From assembly GCA_000711775.1 (NCBI GenBank), contig ARYC01002517.1, positions 1-64,000 on the forward strand: a stretch of 64,000 bases of DNA, given 5' to 3'. The notes under the pieces were generated by a model. That model did not search any database and was not told where the DNA came from. It worked only from the letters and a program-made list of their open reading frames with translations. How positions within the stretch are numbered: the stretch's first letter is position 1; each line of letters begins with the position of its first letter. Both the position numbers and the translations under genes were made by a program. This DNA comes from Oxytricha trifallax (Eukaryota; Ciliophora; Spirotrichea; Sporadotrichida; Oxytrichidae). Shown here piece after piece: positions 26,808-38,277 of the stretch.

Positions 26808-29472
26808 ATGTCTTTTTTAAACAAAATTTTCCTAGATGATGACGAAGTCTAAGAAAATAAAAAACTAGTATCTAAGAAGCTCAGTAAAATTCACGATGAC
26901 GAGAATGTATAGCAAGCGATAGATTTGCGCAATCAGAAGCAGAAGCACACCGATTTTTTCTTCAAACTTGCTGAGCTAAAAGAAAGAATCGAAGTGTATA
27001 ACGAGGTGTTTAGAAGCAAAAAGCCTAAATTTTTACATAATGATGCCAAATTGATGAGAGTAAGTATATTGGTTGATATATAATGAAAGAATAAGGAATT
27101 TCTAAACTGTAATGTATAGTAACGCATAAAGGAACGTGAAATGTAAAGACAAGCAGACGAAAGATATTTATCTCAAGATGGAAATGGATCAAGACTATAA
27201 TCACCATTCGGAAGCGCTAACCCTAAATTGCCTAGATAATCTTCAATGACAAATGGTTCAAACAGAAAATAAAGAAAAAGTATCGCTCATACATAAAGCC
27301 ACTAATAGGTGAAGCTTAATATCAAAGATCATGAAGAGCCTAAAAAAGTTGAGAATATGAACATTATAGAAGCTGGAGAAGATGAAGAACAAAATAGTCC
27401 AACAAACAAAGAAAAAAACCTAGAATAATAGGACAATCTAGATCTTTAGAACAATCTAAGAATTGGTTCTGCTAATGCAAGCAGCAAAAATTCGTTTCAA
27501 GTTCAGGAAAAATCAAACACAATTGATAACGAAAAAGCCTCACTTCCTAAAATTGTTTAAACTGAATAAAGACTGACTACTTAACATAAACAAAGCATGG
27601 AAAAAGCTTTAGAAACCAAGAAAAAGTAAGACCAATAGACAACCAATAGATTAAATGCTATTGAAAAGAAAATGCCAGCTTTGAACACAAGTCTGTCTCA
27701 ACAGTAATTTAAACCAGCTTCAAAGTTTAGCAGTACTCTATACAGTGCCAATAACAATCATCAAACCAGGACTAATAACTTAGGTATTCAAAACAGTAAC
27801 ACCAATCACCTCGAAAATATGCAAGGAAATGCTTCAACAGGGGGTTTGAACAGATTTATCAATCAATCGAACAATATTATGAATAGAAATCGTAGCTAAA
27901 ATAATCTCAAACTATTTAACTAGCAAGAGATTGATAAAAATAGCTTAAATTATCTATATTTTTGGATAAGATTCTTTTTCAATATATAACTATATTAATT
28001 TAAGTTATGTAAAATCCTCTAGTAAATGATCAGACCTCAAAGAAGAGAAAGGCAGATTAGATGTCCTAATCAGTATTTTTATAAGAAAGGGATAACTCTA
28101 TTCAAAAAGAAGAATAGTAGCATCAAAATTCACTCTAGGATGTATATGACTATGACTAATATGATAGAAATCTCTCTAAGAAAGTAACACCTCATGTAAA
28201 TAAAAGCTAAGCTAAGATTGAAAATATTTTCTTCTAGAAAGAAGAAGAAAAATCAAGTTAAAGAGTTTAAAACCAAAAAGTTGAAATTATTCTTGATTCA
28301 GATACTGAAGAGGACCATAAAAATGCTTAAATTTCTAAGAATAAGTCAATACCCCAATAGATCCTTGAGAGAAGGGCTTAAAATCAGACATTTAATTACA
28401 GTGATTATAAGAAGAATCTCAAAGATAGATAACTCTGTGATTCACTGCTTTAAGATCTAGCATAAATTTCAATTGATGATTCAAAATTGAATATCTAAGA
28501 GACTTTCCAAAGAGAAATCGGTCAATTTTTATAGGACTTCACCATTAAAGATGATACAGTTCTAATTGATAATGAAAAAATGTCCCATCCATTAACAAAA
28601 TCTTCTTTACGAAAACTTGAGAAGGGTCAATGGTTTAATGATGAAATCATCAATTCTTATATTGAACTTATTAATCACGAGGTTGACAATAAAATATCAA
28701 CTCCAGTCTATACTCAAACTAGAAGCACTTAAAATTCAAGCAAAATTGCCCCAAAACCCCTCATTTTAAACACGTTTTTCTACACTAAACTAGAATAGGA
28801 GGCTCAAAAGAGTAGCTTCAGTACTCGAATGTTAGAAAGATTTATTAAGAAATAGGCTGAAAACGTTTAAACTTGTGAAATAATAATCATTCCAATAAAC
28901 TAAGTGAAGATGCATTGGTATCTAGTTGTTATTGACCTTGTTTCACAGAAGTACTATATAGGTAACAAATTTATAGAATAAGCAATAGATTTATTTTTTT
29001 AGAGATAGGCAAATTATATACTTTTATTTTTATGAAATATAGTTGATTCTATGTAAACTAACTATTTAATTATTATAAATTTTTTTTCCAATGTTTTTAG
29101 TTTACCATCCTCAAATAAAAGCTATGACTACCGTGGCTAACTTGAGACTTTTCTTTGATACTTTCCTATCTTAAAATAGAGCTTTAGACCCTTCAAAGTG
29201 GACTTTTGAAGTTTTAGAGTATGTACCAAAGTAAAACAATGGACACGACTGTGGAATGTGTGTATGTTTGAATATTAGGCATTTCGCCCTCACAAATCAT
29301 TATATTTTGATTATACTTAATTTAAATTCAGATTTATATTGTATTTTAAATTAATCAACAATTATCTGATAATAAAATTGAGAAGTTTGGTTATGAAATA
29401 AACGATGAAACTTCTGTGAAAATGAGAATGAAAATTGGAGTGGAACTACTTAAGTTTAAATTATTGGCATGA
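26808..29472 (+). CDS. Ulp1/SENP-type SUMO protease (C48)
   Basis: Cysteine protease that matures SUMO or removes it from targets. Start ATG 26808 (MSFLNKIFLDDDEVQENKKL). A tiny intron (27061-27090, GTAAGT...AAAG, 30 nt) lies early. A long Asn/Ser/Gln-rich region follows, then the catalytic domain: LEKGQWFNDEIINSYIELI, IPINQVKMHWYLVVIDL with the His, VPKQNNGHDCGMCV with the Gln and nucleophile Cys. Introns at 28962-29100 and about 29262-29332 restore these motifs exactly. An IES or intron also lies near 27960-28010. Stop TGA 29470-29472. About 820 residues, the long N-terminal region probably directing localisation. Confidence 0.9.
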
Positions 29473-30003
29473 TTATAAGATAAAAACTGCATATCATATT
29501 TAAAATATTGTTGAAAAATGCATTCTGTATGGGAAAGTGGTTTAATTAAATACTAAATAGAAATCATATCTGTTATTATCTGATACCAAATATTAATAAG
29601 TAGATTGATTTTAAATTTACATATCACAAATGTGTGAACATTTGTGATATTTTTATTTTAGAAACAAGAAATTTCACTTTAGCTAACATACTACTAATAG
29701 CTAAAAATATGACCTATTATTGTTAAGACAGATAATTTATCCAAATATATATAGTTTCATTTTGTGTACGATGTTAGAAGAAAAAAATTATATATTTAGT
29801 CAAGAAATTAGTAATTATTTGCAATAATTAGATTTTCACATAATCATCTTTATAATGAATAATACTTTAACAATAAGTTTTATTTTTAGCTTTAAATTGT
29901 AAATTAAACTTAAAATCTTCTTTAATCACTGAATGTGTAATTTATAAGTTCTCAAATATATTCACTCATAAAATTTTTCAATTTTCAATGCTTTTATTGT
30001 ATA
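29473..30003. other. Spacer with one perfect hairpin
   Basis: AT-rich, non-coding, between convergent genes. Only the hairpin at 29621-29650 stands out. Confidence 0.5.
29621..29650. repeat. Perfect 13-bp inverted repeat (hairpin)
   Basis: ATATCACAAATGT, 4-nt loop GTGA, then the exact complement ACATTTGTGATAT. It lies 150 bp downstream of the SUMO protease stop, so it may act in 3' end formation, but no function is shown. Confidence 0.6.
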
Positions 30004-31275
30004 TCAGTTCTGCGCTACTTCAACCGCAAGATTTGAGGTAATTGAGGTCACTTCCTAATTATTTTGAGTATCTGTGATGCTGCTAGTTCCATTTATTTAT
30101 GGTGATTTCTTCTGGCTTTTCTTTTGTTCTATAAATTGAGAATTAATTAAGAGAAGTAATAAAAAAAAGTTATAAAAATTTACTTTTTGCTTTCTTGATT
30201 TTTGCGAGAAGAGTCTGGTTTGACTGAGAATTGTTCAAAATTTGCTGGAAATTGCTATTACAAATAAAAATAAATAAGTTAAATAGAGGAAAAAATATAA
30301 TTTGATTTGCGCTTCCCATTAAATTAATGTTAAAAACGCTCTAATTTATTCAAATAAAATATCATTAAATTGTTATACACTTATAATACCAGAGGTATTT
30401 TGATTGTAAAGATTAGAAATCTACTTAATTTTTTTGTCATTAAGCACTACTGGAGTAGAGCCGATTTAACCAATTTAAAATTGAGGTTATGAAGCCGAAA
30501 ATAAATTGGATTTGGATTGAGATGAAACTGGAGGCAGCTTTTTGGTTTTTGGGTTTGAGTTTATTATTGGGCTCAAGCCTAGGATTTCAGGGTCATTTTA
30601 ATGTAAAATTGTTCAATAAAAAGGGCTTATAAATAATATTTTTGTATGTATTTGCAATAAAGTATCATTTTCTGCACCTTCCTCTTTGACAATTGTGGTG
30701 TCAATGTTAGGGGGGTTTGGGGACTTGCTTCTCCCACCTCCTTGCTTAAGTTTCTTTTTCATATTGTAACTTGAAGTATTAAAAGGAATTAGGGTAATTA
30801 ATTTAAATGTTCATCTGAAACTATTGCTTAAATTCTACCATACATAATAAATCTGATTAAAAAATATTTATAATATAACCCTTTAAATGGACCACTACTA
30901 GTATTGAGGTTACCTTTGATATTAAATTGCTCTTTGAATAAATTAGTCTCATAAACTGATTTCATAAGCATGCTTCTGTCTTTAGAAGTGGTCACTGTGT
31001 TTTAACCAAGAGCTTTACTTGACCCTATAGCCAGGGTGTTATCCCTAAATAATAAAAATTAAACTTAAAATAAAATATTATTTTTGAAATTAACTACATT
31101 AATAGTAGAATTCTTTCCATACTAGAGACCACCAAAGTCCTTCTTGTAGATAGATTTAAAGTCAGCGTAGGACTGCGATTAAAGCAAAGTCTTCGCTTCT
31201 TTGTTTGTAGTGGTGCTACCATTCGCTTTCTGTTGCTGATTTTTATCAATTATTACGACGTTTTATAAACAAGGA
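30004..31275 (-). CDS. Basic, low-complexity protein of unknown function
   Basis: Minus-strand coding segments read in order: about 31270-31090 (NVVIIDKNQQQKANGS..., KKDFGGLQYGKN), 31050-30885 (RDNTLAIGSSKALGQNTVTT...), 30762-30660 (MKKKLKQGGGRSKSPNPPNI), 30600-30400 (LGLSPIINSNPKTKKLPPVS) and 30245-30004, ending TGA 30004-30006. An intron GTAAAT...TTATAG near 30205-30130 keeps the frame in the last part. The first ATG was not found for the 5' segment; ATG 30760-30762 is a possible start of a shorter gene. No domain recognised. Confidence 0.5.
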
Positions 31276-31393
31276 TTGATTAAAAATTGATATGGGAATA
31301 TGATGATGGAATTGTTAAAAATGAAAGAAAGAGTGAAATAATTTTTAATTAATCCAGATTTATAATAAAATTTATATAAGAATATCGAGATAA

Positions 31394-34300
31394 AATGGAA
31401 TTGAAGTCAAATATGCGTGATGAATATAAAGCCATCCAAAGTCAAATCAGAGGTAATTAATTCATACTAATGTGATATATCTATTCTGTTTTTTATCAAA
31501 ACACTTGGATTCAATAATTAAAAATATTTTAATGTAGAAAACTAGAGAGTTTTAGAATTGAAGAGGTTAGCTAAGCCAGAGTACGAAATTGAAGAGGAAA
31601 ATAGAATGCTTCTTAATTCTGCTCTGTAAACAAGAGATAGATAGAATATTATAAAATTCAATACAAATTCCTAATAATTTATTCATAATATTAATTACAC
31701 AATCATAATTAAAGTTATTCCTTAATTTTCTTACTTTTTAATAACGCTCTTAATCACTAAAATAATACTATCTTTGGAAATGACAGATAAATGGAATAAG
31801 GTATGATTGTAATTATTATAATTAATTTATATTTTCATTAGAATAAAAAAGAGATTTTTAGTCAGAATAATAGCAAGTTCAGAACAAGGCTTTACAAGAT
31901 CTATAATAATAGCTGTCATACTACATTTTTACCAATTAAACTCCTGAGCTCAAATAATATAATGTAAGTTAATGTTCTAAATAGCTACATAAAAAATTAC
32001 AATTAAAGTTCACAGTTTCCTTGCTGATTAATTCAATGTATTTAAATATTTATTGTTATACAGACAGCAAAGAATCAGTTAAGTTAAGCTTTAACAAATC
32101 TCGACGAAGAAATAGAGAAGCAGGAAAAAGACTTTGTAACAAACATCATACATTCAAAACCCCATAATCCCTTAATGAGGTTTATAAGTGCTTTGATCTG
32201 TCGTGAATTTATTAGGGGGTGGGGTTATTAATTAATGCGGGACAAAAACAACAAGCTTTTGGGGTCTATTTATATGCAGATTTTACAGATTTAGAGTTTT
32301 AACTGCGCTATGGATATAATAAATACCGTGAAAAATAAAATACTAATAATCTATAAGTAAATTGCACAACTTTCATCAACTGTTCGTTCTCACTGCCTTT
32401 TAGCTGTAAAATTAAAGCAATAATATATAATTTTCTAAGTATAGGAAAAATTCAAATTTTCTATAGAAGCAAGCATATTGAATATCTTATAATGATAAAA
32501 TTTTTAAGTATTTGGCTCAATTTTTTCTCAACCAACGAGCAACTATGTTTCACTGCTAGTCACTAGGGAGAAGATCTCTTAGTATATAGACAACATCTAT
32601 AAACGAAATGATATCTCTACAAATGTGTGAATCGTATCAATAGAGTGCTTGATTTTACTCTGCCATTTTACAACAACATCTTAAATTATATTTATAATTA
32701 GATGCAGGGAGCTTAATAGAAAAATAGGCTAAGGTGACTAACACTTACACCCCCATAATGTATACTTTTAAATATTAAATATGATAGAACTCGATTTCCT
32801 TAGTGTTACTATTGTAATGATTTATTTTACCTTAAGAATCCTTAGAAATGTAATTATATCACCTATTGCAAATTAGATCTACAAAAATAAATTTACAGTA
32901 TTAACTTTTTTATTTTTACTGTAAATAATTTTATCAAATCAAAATTTATTCCATCGATAATAATTCAAATACTTACCAATCAATTTTAAATTAATCAGAA
33001 TTATAATTTACAGTTATTCAAATGAATATGCTTTTAAATTTAATAAACTTCTTATAAAATTGCTTTAATCTACATTCTAATTTTATTTAAAATTGGGTAA
33101 ATTAAACTTATTAATTACAAAAAAATTTGATAAATGAAATTAATGCTAATAGTATTTAACTAATTAAATTTTCGAGGAGAATTATTTTTATTATTATTTA
33201 ACTGTAGAATTTTGGATATTGCTAAATTACAACTTTTTCAACAATTTAATTAAAAATAATTAATAGGAATATTATTTTTTATCAGAATGTCTAATACAAT
33301 ATTTGTTCTTGTTCGCTATAAAATTTAATTATATGTTATTTAATGTCAGAAATTTTAATTTCAAATTGTTAAGATGTTAATTTAATCAAACATCCCAGCA
33401 AATTTCTTAAATCTTAAAATTGAGGTGAGGTTCTATTTTAAGATTAGAAAATTATAACAATAATAGGATTAGATGAATTCGTAAGAATTATTAATTATTT
33501 CAAAAAGATTTATTGTAAAAACATAGAAATGACATTTATACTTAATTTTGATGTTTTAGTTTCATAAATCAAAAATTCAATTGAAAGAAGCTGATCTTAA
33601 GAATCAGAAATAATCATGAAAGTAAACGCATTAAAATATTACTTTAAGTAAATAAAATGAAAAACAATGACATTTTTAAAAGGATTTAAGTTTTGAAAAA
33701 ATTATTAAGTAAAAATTATTTAGTAAAAATTAATTTAAATATTAGAATTAAACAGTAAACTGGAAGATTATAAGAAATGCATATTACTTTAAAATATGCT
33801 AATTAAAAAATTCTTATTTTTTATATTTTAACTATATAAAACTTCTATATTCAATTGAAGTTTTAATTAAATGATTAAATTTGAAGTAGTTTAATTCAAA
33901 AATAAGTTAAATTTATTTGAATTATTTATTAATTTATTTAATAGTCAATCATAAGTTAAATTTTTGTTGTTTTTGTTATTATCCTTAGCTTTTGTAGTTA
34001 TAATGCTTAAATATCTGAAATAGCTAACATTACATAATTTTAAAATTTAATTATTTTAATACCTCAAGATCCTAAAATGCATTTTGAGTGATTAAATAAA
34101 AAACATTTACGATTCATTTAACATTATAAACTATTAATAACTCCTATCCCTAACAAAGTTTCATCTAATAAACCTCATTTAGGGATTTTGGGGGTTTTTA
34201 TTAAAATAAGTTTGAAATGGTGGATTTCTAGCAAGAAGCTGTTAAAAGGGCTGAGGAGTAAAGAATTAAAAGTGAAATTGAGAGATAGAATAATTTCAAG

Positions 34301-34850
34301 TCCAAGGTGTTCGGAGGCATCATATAGAAAATGCAAACATTTAATGAGAGGAAATTTAAAAACATTTTTTTAGTATATTTCTTCTATGTTTATATGCAAA
34401 AATCTAAGCTTTAAATAAAATAATTTTACAATTATAATTTAATGAGAAGACTCAAGATTAAGGAAAAAAGATAGATAGTTTTGATGATATAAACTTCGAA
34501 GAAGCGTCAATTCTAGATATTTTTAAATTTAAAAAAGACATCAAAATAACAAGTCAAACTGAAAACCAATAAAAAATTACTTCCTATAAATAACCTAAGG
34601 TGTTTAACTAGGAAGACTAAGAATTATTGAAAGTACTGTTTTCTGATGAGCTTGTTTCAACTTAACTGATTGATTACAGCTAGAAATTCAATAACTCAGA
34701 GCTTCCCTCGCGTCATAATATTATGAAATGATTTATTTAAAACAAAAACTATTTTAATAAATTTATTTTCATATTTAAATGAAATCAATGAAACTGTCTC
34801 AGCCTTAACTTGTAAAATTTGATGAATACCTCATCTAAATTAACGATTGA
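31394..34850 (+). CDS. Coiled-coil protein of unknown function, interrupted by a TBE
   Basis: Start ATG 31394 (MELKSNMRDEYKAIQSQIR). GT-AG introns near 31453-31536 and 31802-31841 keep the frame. A helical Glu/Lys/Gln-rich body continues (EVYEIEEEN-like stretch near 31590; LTNLDEEIEKQEKDFVTNII near 32095-32150). The TBE at 32155-34199 splits the codon series; dropping it with one ATT copy continues in frame into FEMVDFQQEAVKRAEEQRIK. IESs at 34340-34437 (pointer TTTAATGAGA) and about 34735-34785 (pointer ATGAAAT) also keep the frame. TGA at 34848-34850 is followed by more coding-like sequence, so the end is uncertain. Confidence 0.7.
32155..34199 (+). mobile_element. Degenerate TBE acting as an IES (copy C)
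   Basis: 2,045 bp, flanked by ATT at 32152-32154 and 34200-34202. Left end CAAAACCCCATAATCCC with the TBE inverted repeat behind it; right end is the diverged counterpart. Just inside the right end (about 34072-34095) the last codons of the TBE kinase gene, DPKMHFE-stop, are still readable. The interior is AT-rich and much shorter than the roughly 4-kb length of full TBEs, so it is internally deleted. Ends differ clearly from each other, so it is old. Confidence 0.8.
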
Positions 34851-35026
34851 TATCATGAATTACTTATGAATGAATTTAGACGATCCCTGTTGTTTTCTCA
34901 GACTTTAAATATCTTACATTTACTTATTTATTCATAAACGATTCTTTAAGCAAATACATTTCGATTTTAACTGATTAACCTTAATAGTCAATTAATATAA
35001 AATAATGAAAGTTTTATTTTAAAAAT

Positions 35027-37672
35027 ATGGGCAGTTCTAATTATTTTGTCATGTAAAAAATATTTTCCAATAATAAGGATGAAGAAGAATCTGAAGAAAT
35101 AATAGAGCATAATTAATCAGATTAAAAAAAGAAAGATAAAAAATAGATAGAGCACTTATCTGATATTCATTTGGATTTAGGAGTGTAAACTAGAGAGATA
35201 GCGCCTTTAAAGCATAATAAATTTGATGACTAGATCTTAAGTGACTAAATGCGAGTGAATTTAGAGTTATCAAATGACGACGAAGGGCTCACTGGTCCTC
35301 ATTTCTTTCATCACATCCTTGGGCTCTCAAACTTAAAGAAAAGTAAGAATTATTTAAAATAAAACTTTTGCTTTAGTTATGAAAGACAGAATTGAAGACC
35401 TTGGAATGTCTACATTTACAACAAATCTAAACGACACTTAACAAAATGAAAATTCAAGCCAAGCGGGAAACCCATATGACTCTGTGATGCAACTCTAGCA
35501 GCAATATGATTTCTAGAGAATCACAGATATAGCTGATAGAAAAAAATCAAACGAACTGATTAAAAAGCTCAAGAACCCTCAAAAATTAAGTTTGAAGTAA
35601 AATGCAGGCACAGACTCAGACGATGCGGAGGATGAAGAAGTAGATGTTAATGAATATATGAGACTAAGGTATAAGTTAGGGGCTACAGGTGGGAGAAGAA
35701 GTGATAGGAGAGCTTCAAAAGAAACCGTGTCAGACAGTGAAGAGTATGGAGAAGAGAAAAATGATGAGATTTTGCCATTGAAGCAAAGCGAAAAGCAGAC
35801 TTCATTCAGAAAGTCATAAACTCAGAGAGCTGAGTTATCAAATAAGAACAGGGAAAAACCAGGGTCAAATGAATTTATCTAGTAAAATAATTAAGGAAGC
35901 ATGCCAGATCCAAATGTACTATCAGATAACTCTCCAACTAAACAAAGTAGGGGTATAATTGAACTCTTTAAAATTAAATTACTTGTTTATTTTTATTATA
36001 TCAAAGGAGGAATGAACGATGCTTTGAACAACAAATTCTAAGCAAGACGTCAAGAAATGGACTAATTCCTGAATAAAAGAATGAATAACTTCAATAGTGA
36101 TCAAGTAAAGCTCCCTTCTCAAAGTCCAGGCTTGGTTCAACAGGCCAGTAGCAACTCACAAACAAGAACAAATAAATCGGGAACTTAGACAAACAAAGGC
36201 AGATAGTAATCTGGTGACTAGAAACCAGGACTTAACATGCAAAACTATGACACTTTTTAAATACAGTAGTATATCAACAAATCTTAAGTTCCAAATCAGT
36301 CTTAAGGATAGCCAAATGAATTCATTTAACAGTTAATGGAATAGGCTAAAGGGGAATAGTTAATTATCCAAAACAAACAAGAGGCCTAGTAAACTAAATT
36401 TTTATCTTGATTTAATAATGAAAGCAATTACTACATAATTACTTAATCAGGTTTACATTCAGTAAGTCGATCAGATTATGTAGAATATCTCTTCAATTTC
36501 ACAAATCCTCTCAACTTAAAATTCCAAATCTCCCATGCGACAAAAAGTCTAATTTGAACTTTAAAAGCGTCTTGAGCAATAAATCACAGAACTATTCTTA
36601 CAGCTCTCATAAAACCAAGAAAAAGTGATACCTTTACCAATTTTAATAAAATGCTTCCAACTTCAAGATTCTGAATTTAATGAGCAGCTAAAGGCTAAAG
36701 TTTTGACATAGCTAGTCAGAGAGTATCGTAAAAATAGAGAAGCCAATAAATAGTATTAGTAGCATCAACAATTTGGCATGAAATAAGCTCAAAATAGCAA
36801 TTAATAGAGAAACAATTAAGGATAAACAATGAACAATTAATAATTAGGAAAGGGTTATTTATAATATGTAAAAATTGACTAATCAATTTTTTTTGTACTC
36901 AATCTCTTTAAAAAATATTTATTATAACTTTTTATCTAATCTTTATTAAGGATATAAAATTAAATTTAACCTTTTCAGTTAATAAGCCATGCATTAACCT
37001 TAAAAATCAATAACTAGTAAATTTGACAGCAAAGAAAGCAGTCAGAAGTAGCTAATGAATTAATAGCAGCCCATCAATATCAAATCTAAATCCTCAAACT
37101 ACAATGTAAAATTAAACAGCAATAAAAAGATTTACCCTCAATCGGATAAGTTGAGAGGCATGAAGAAACAATAAACACAGCAAACACTCACTTATGATGA
37201 TTTTATGTATATATTGATTATCTATGTTTAAGTGTTTTATAGAAAGATTATTTATTTTACACATAAAATTTATACTGATTATAAGTAGTTATAAGGTGGG
37301 CCAGCTTCTTCTTAAAATATTATCAACAATAAGTCAAACTTGAAAAATTTTTTATCGTTTTACATATTCGGTAATCTCAAAACTTAATCATTTTAGTAAA
37401 AAACCTTTTTTTTGCAAATCCATTAATTTCTAAACTTGACAAGCAGATAGTATCAGACAAACAGCAGTAGAGGCGGTACTTAAATCGCGAATACCACTAT
37501 GAAATCATTCGGAAAGAGCTCAAATAAGTTACATAGCAGGAAGGGCGGGGATCGTGGTGACAGCAGAGACACCTGGATTAACAACGAAGGGGAAGAGGAA
37601 GGCGATGACATGAGCTCAGATGAAATTTATTAAGAAAATAACATCAGAATGCCTCTTGGCAAAGTCAAGTGA
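35027..37672 (+). CDS. Charged, Gln/Ser-rich protein of unknown function
   Basis: Start ATG 35027 (MGSSNYFVMQKIFSNNKDEE), stop TGA 37670-37672, C-terminus NIRMPLGKVK. Acidic N-terminal region, a 36-nt GT-AG intron near 35344-35380, then Asp/Glu patches (DSDDAEDEEVDVNEYMRLRY). A second intron near 35951-36010 is followed by Gln/Asn-rich sequence, and a helical block at 36475-36850 (VLTQLVREYRKNREANKQYQ). Further segments at about 36970-37190 and 37440-37672, the last Gly/Arg/Ser-rich. No domain recognised. Confidence 0.65.
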
Positions 37673-38277
37673 AGCCAAAATTAAATAAGGAAATTATAAG
37701 TAAAAATGCAATCAATCAGTATAAGATATTATGATATTTATTTACTATAAACATATTCATTTATTTCTTAAATATATAAAATTTGCTATATAAATATATA
37801 GATTAAATATTGATAATAGAAATCGAATGATTTATTCAGAAATTTCTAGTAATCTAAGATTATTTTTGAAATATATATATATTTAAAATAATTGTTCTTG
37901 AAGAAAAAATGAAGAATTCAAGTAATCTACAACAAATTATCTTAAATGAGCAATTATAGGTAAAATTTTATTTATTAATGTAAAAATTATAGAATGATAA
38001 ATAGAATGAGCAAAATTATTAAATTATTTATGCAAATCGAAGTATTTCATTTTTCCTTTTTGATGTGTAATTATCTATGTTTAAAATTAGTTGAATTCTC
38101 GAGCTCACCAAAGTTATTTTATTATCATTTTTATATATTATAATAAAATTATTATATTTATTATGTTAGTAGTATAGTAATATATAAATAAGTTCAGGGA
38201 GTTTAAATCATTCAATATTAAATAGAAACAACTAAAACAGCACAAATTAATCAATGTTTCATAAGAGAAATTAATCT
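37673..38277. other. AT-rich spacer
   Basis: About 80% A+T, no coding or repeat recognised. Upstream region of the gene starting at 38278. Confidence 0.5.

Noticed and set aside
28752-28775. CCCCAAAACCCCTC resembling a TBE or telomere tip
   Set aside because: It reads as IAPKPLILN inside the SUMO protease coding frame with no inverted repeat; chance match.
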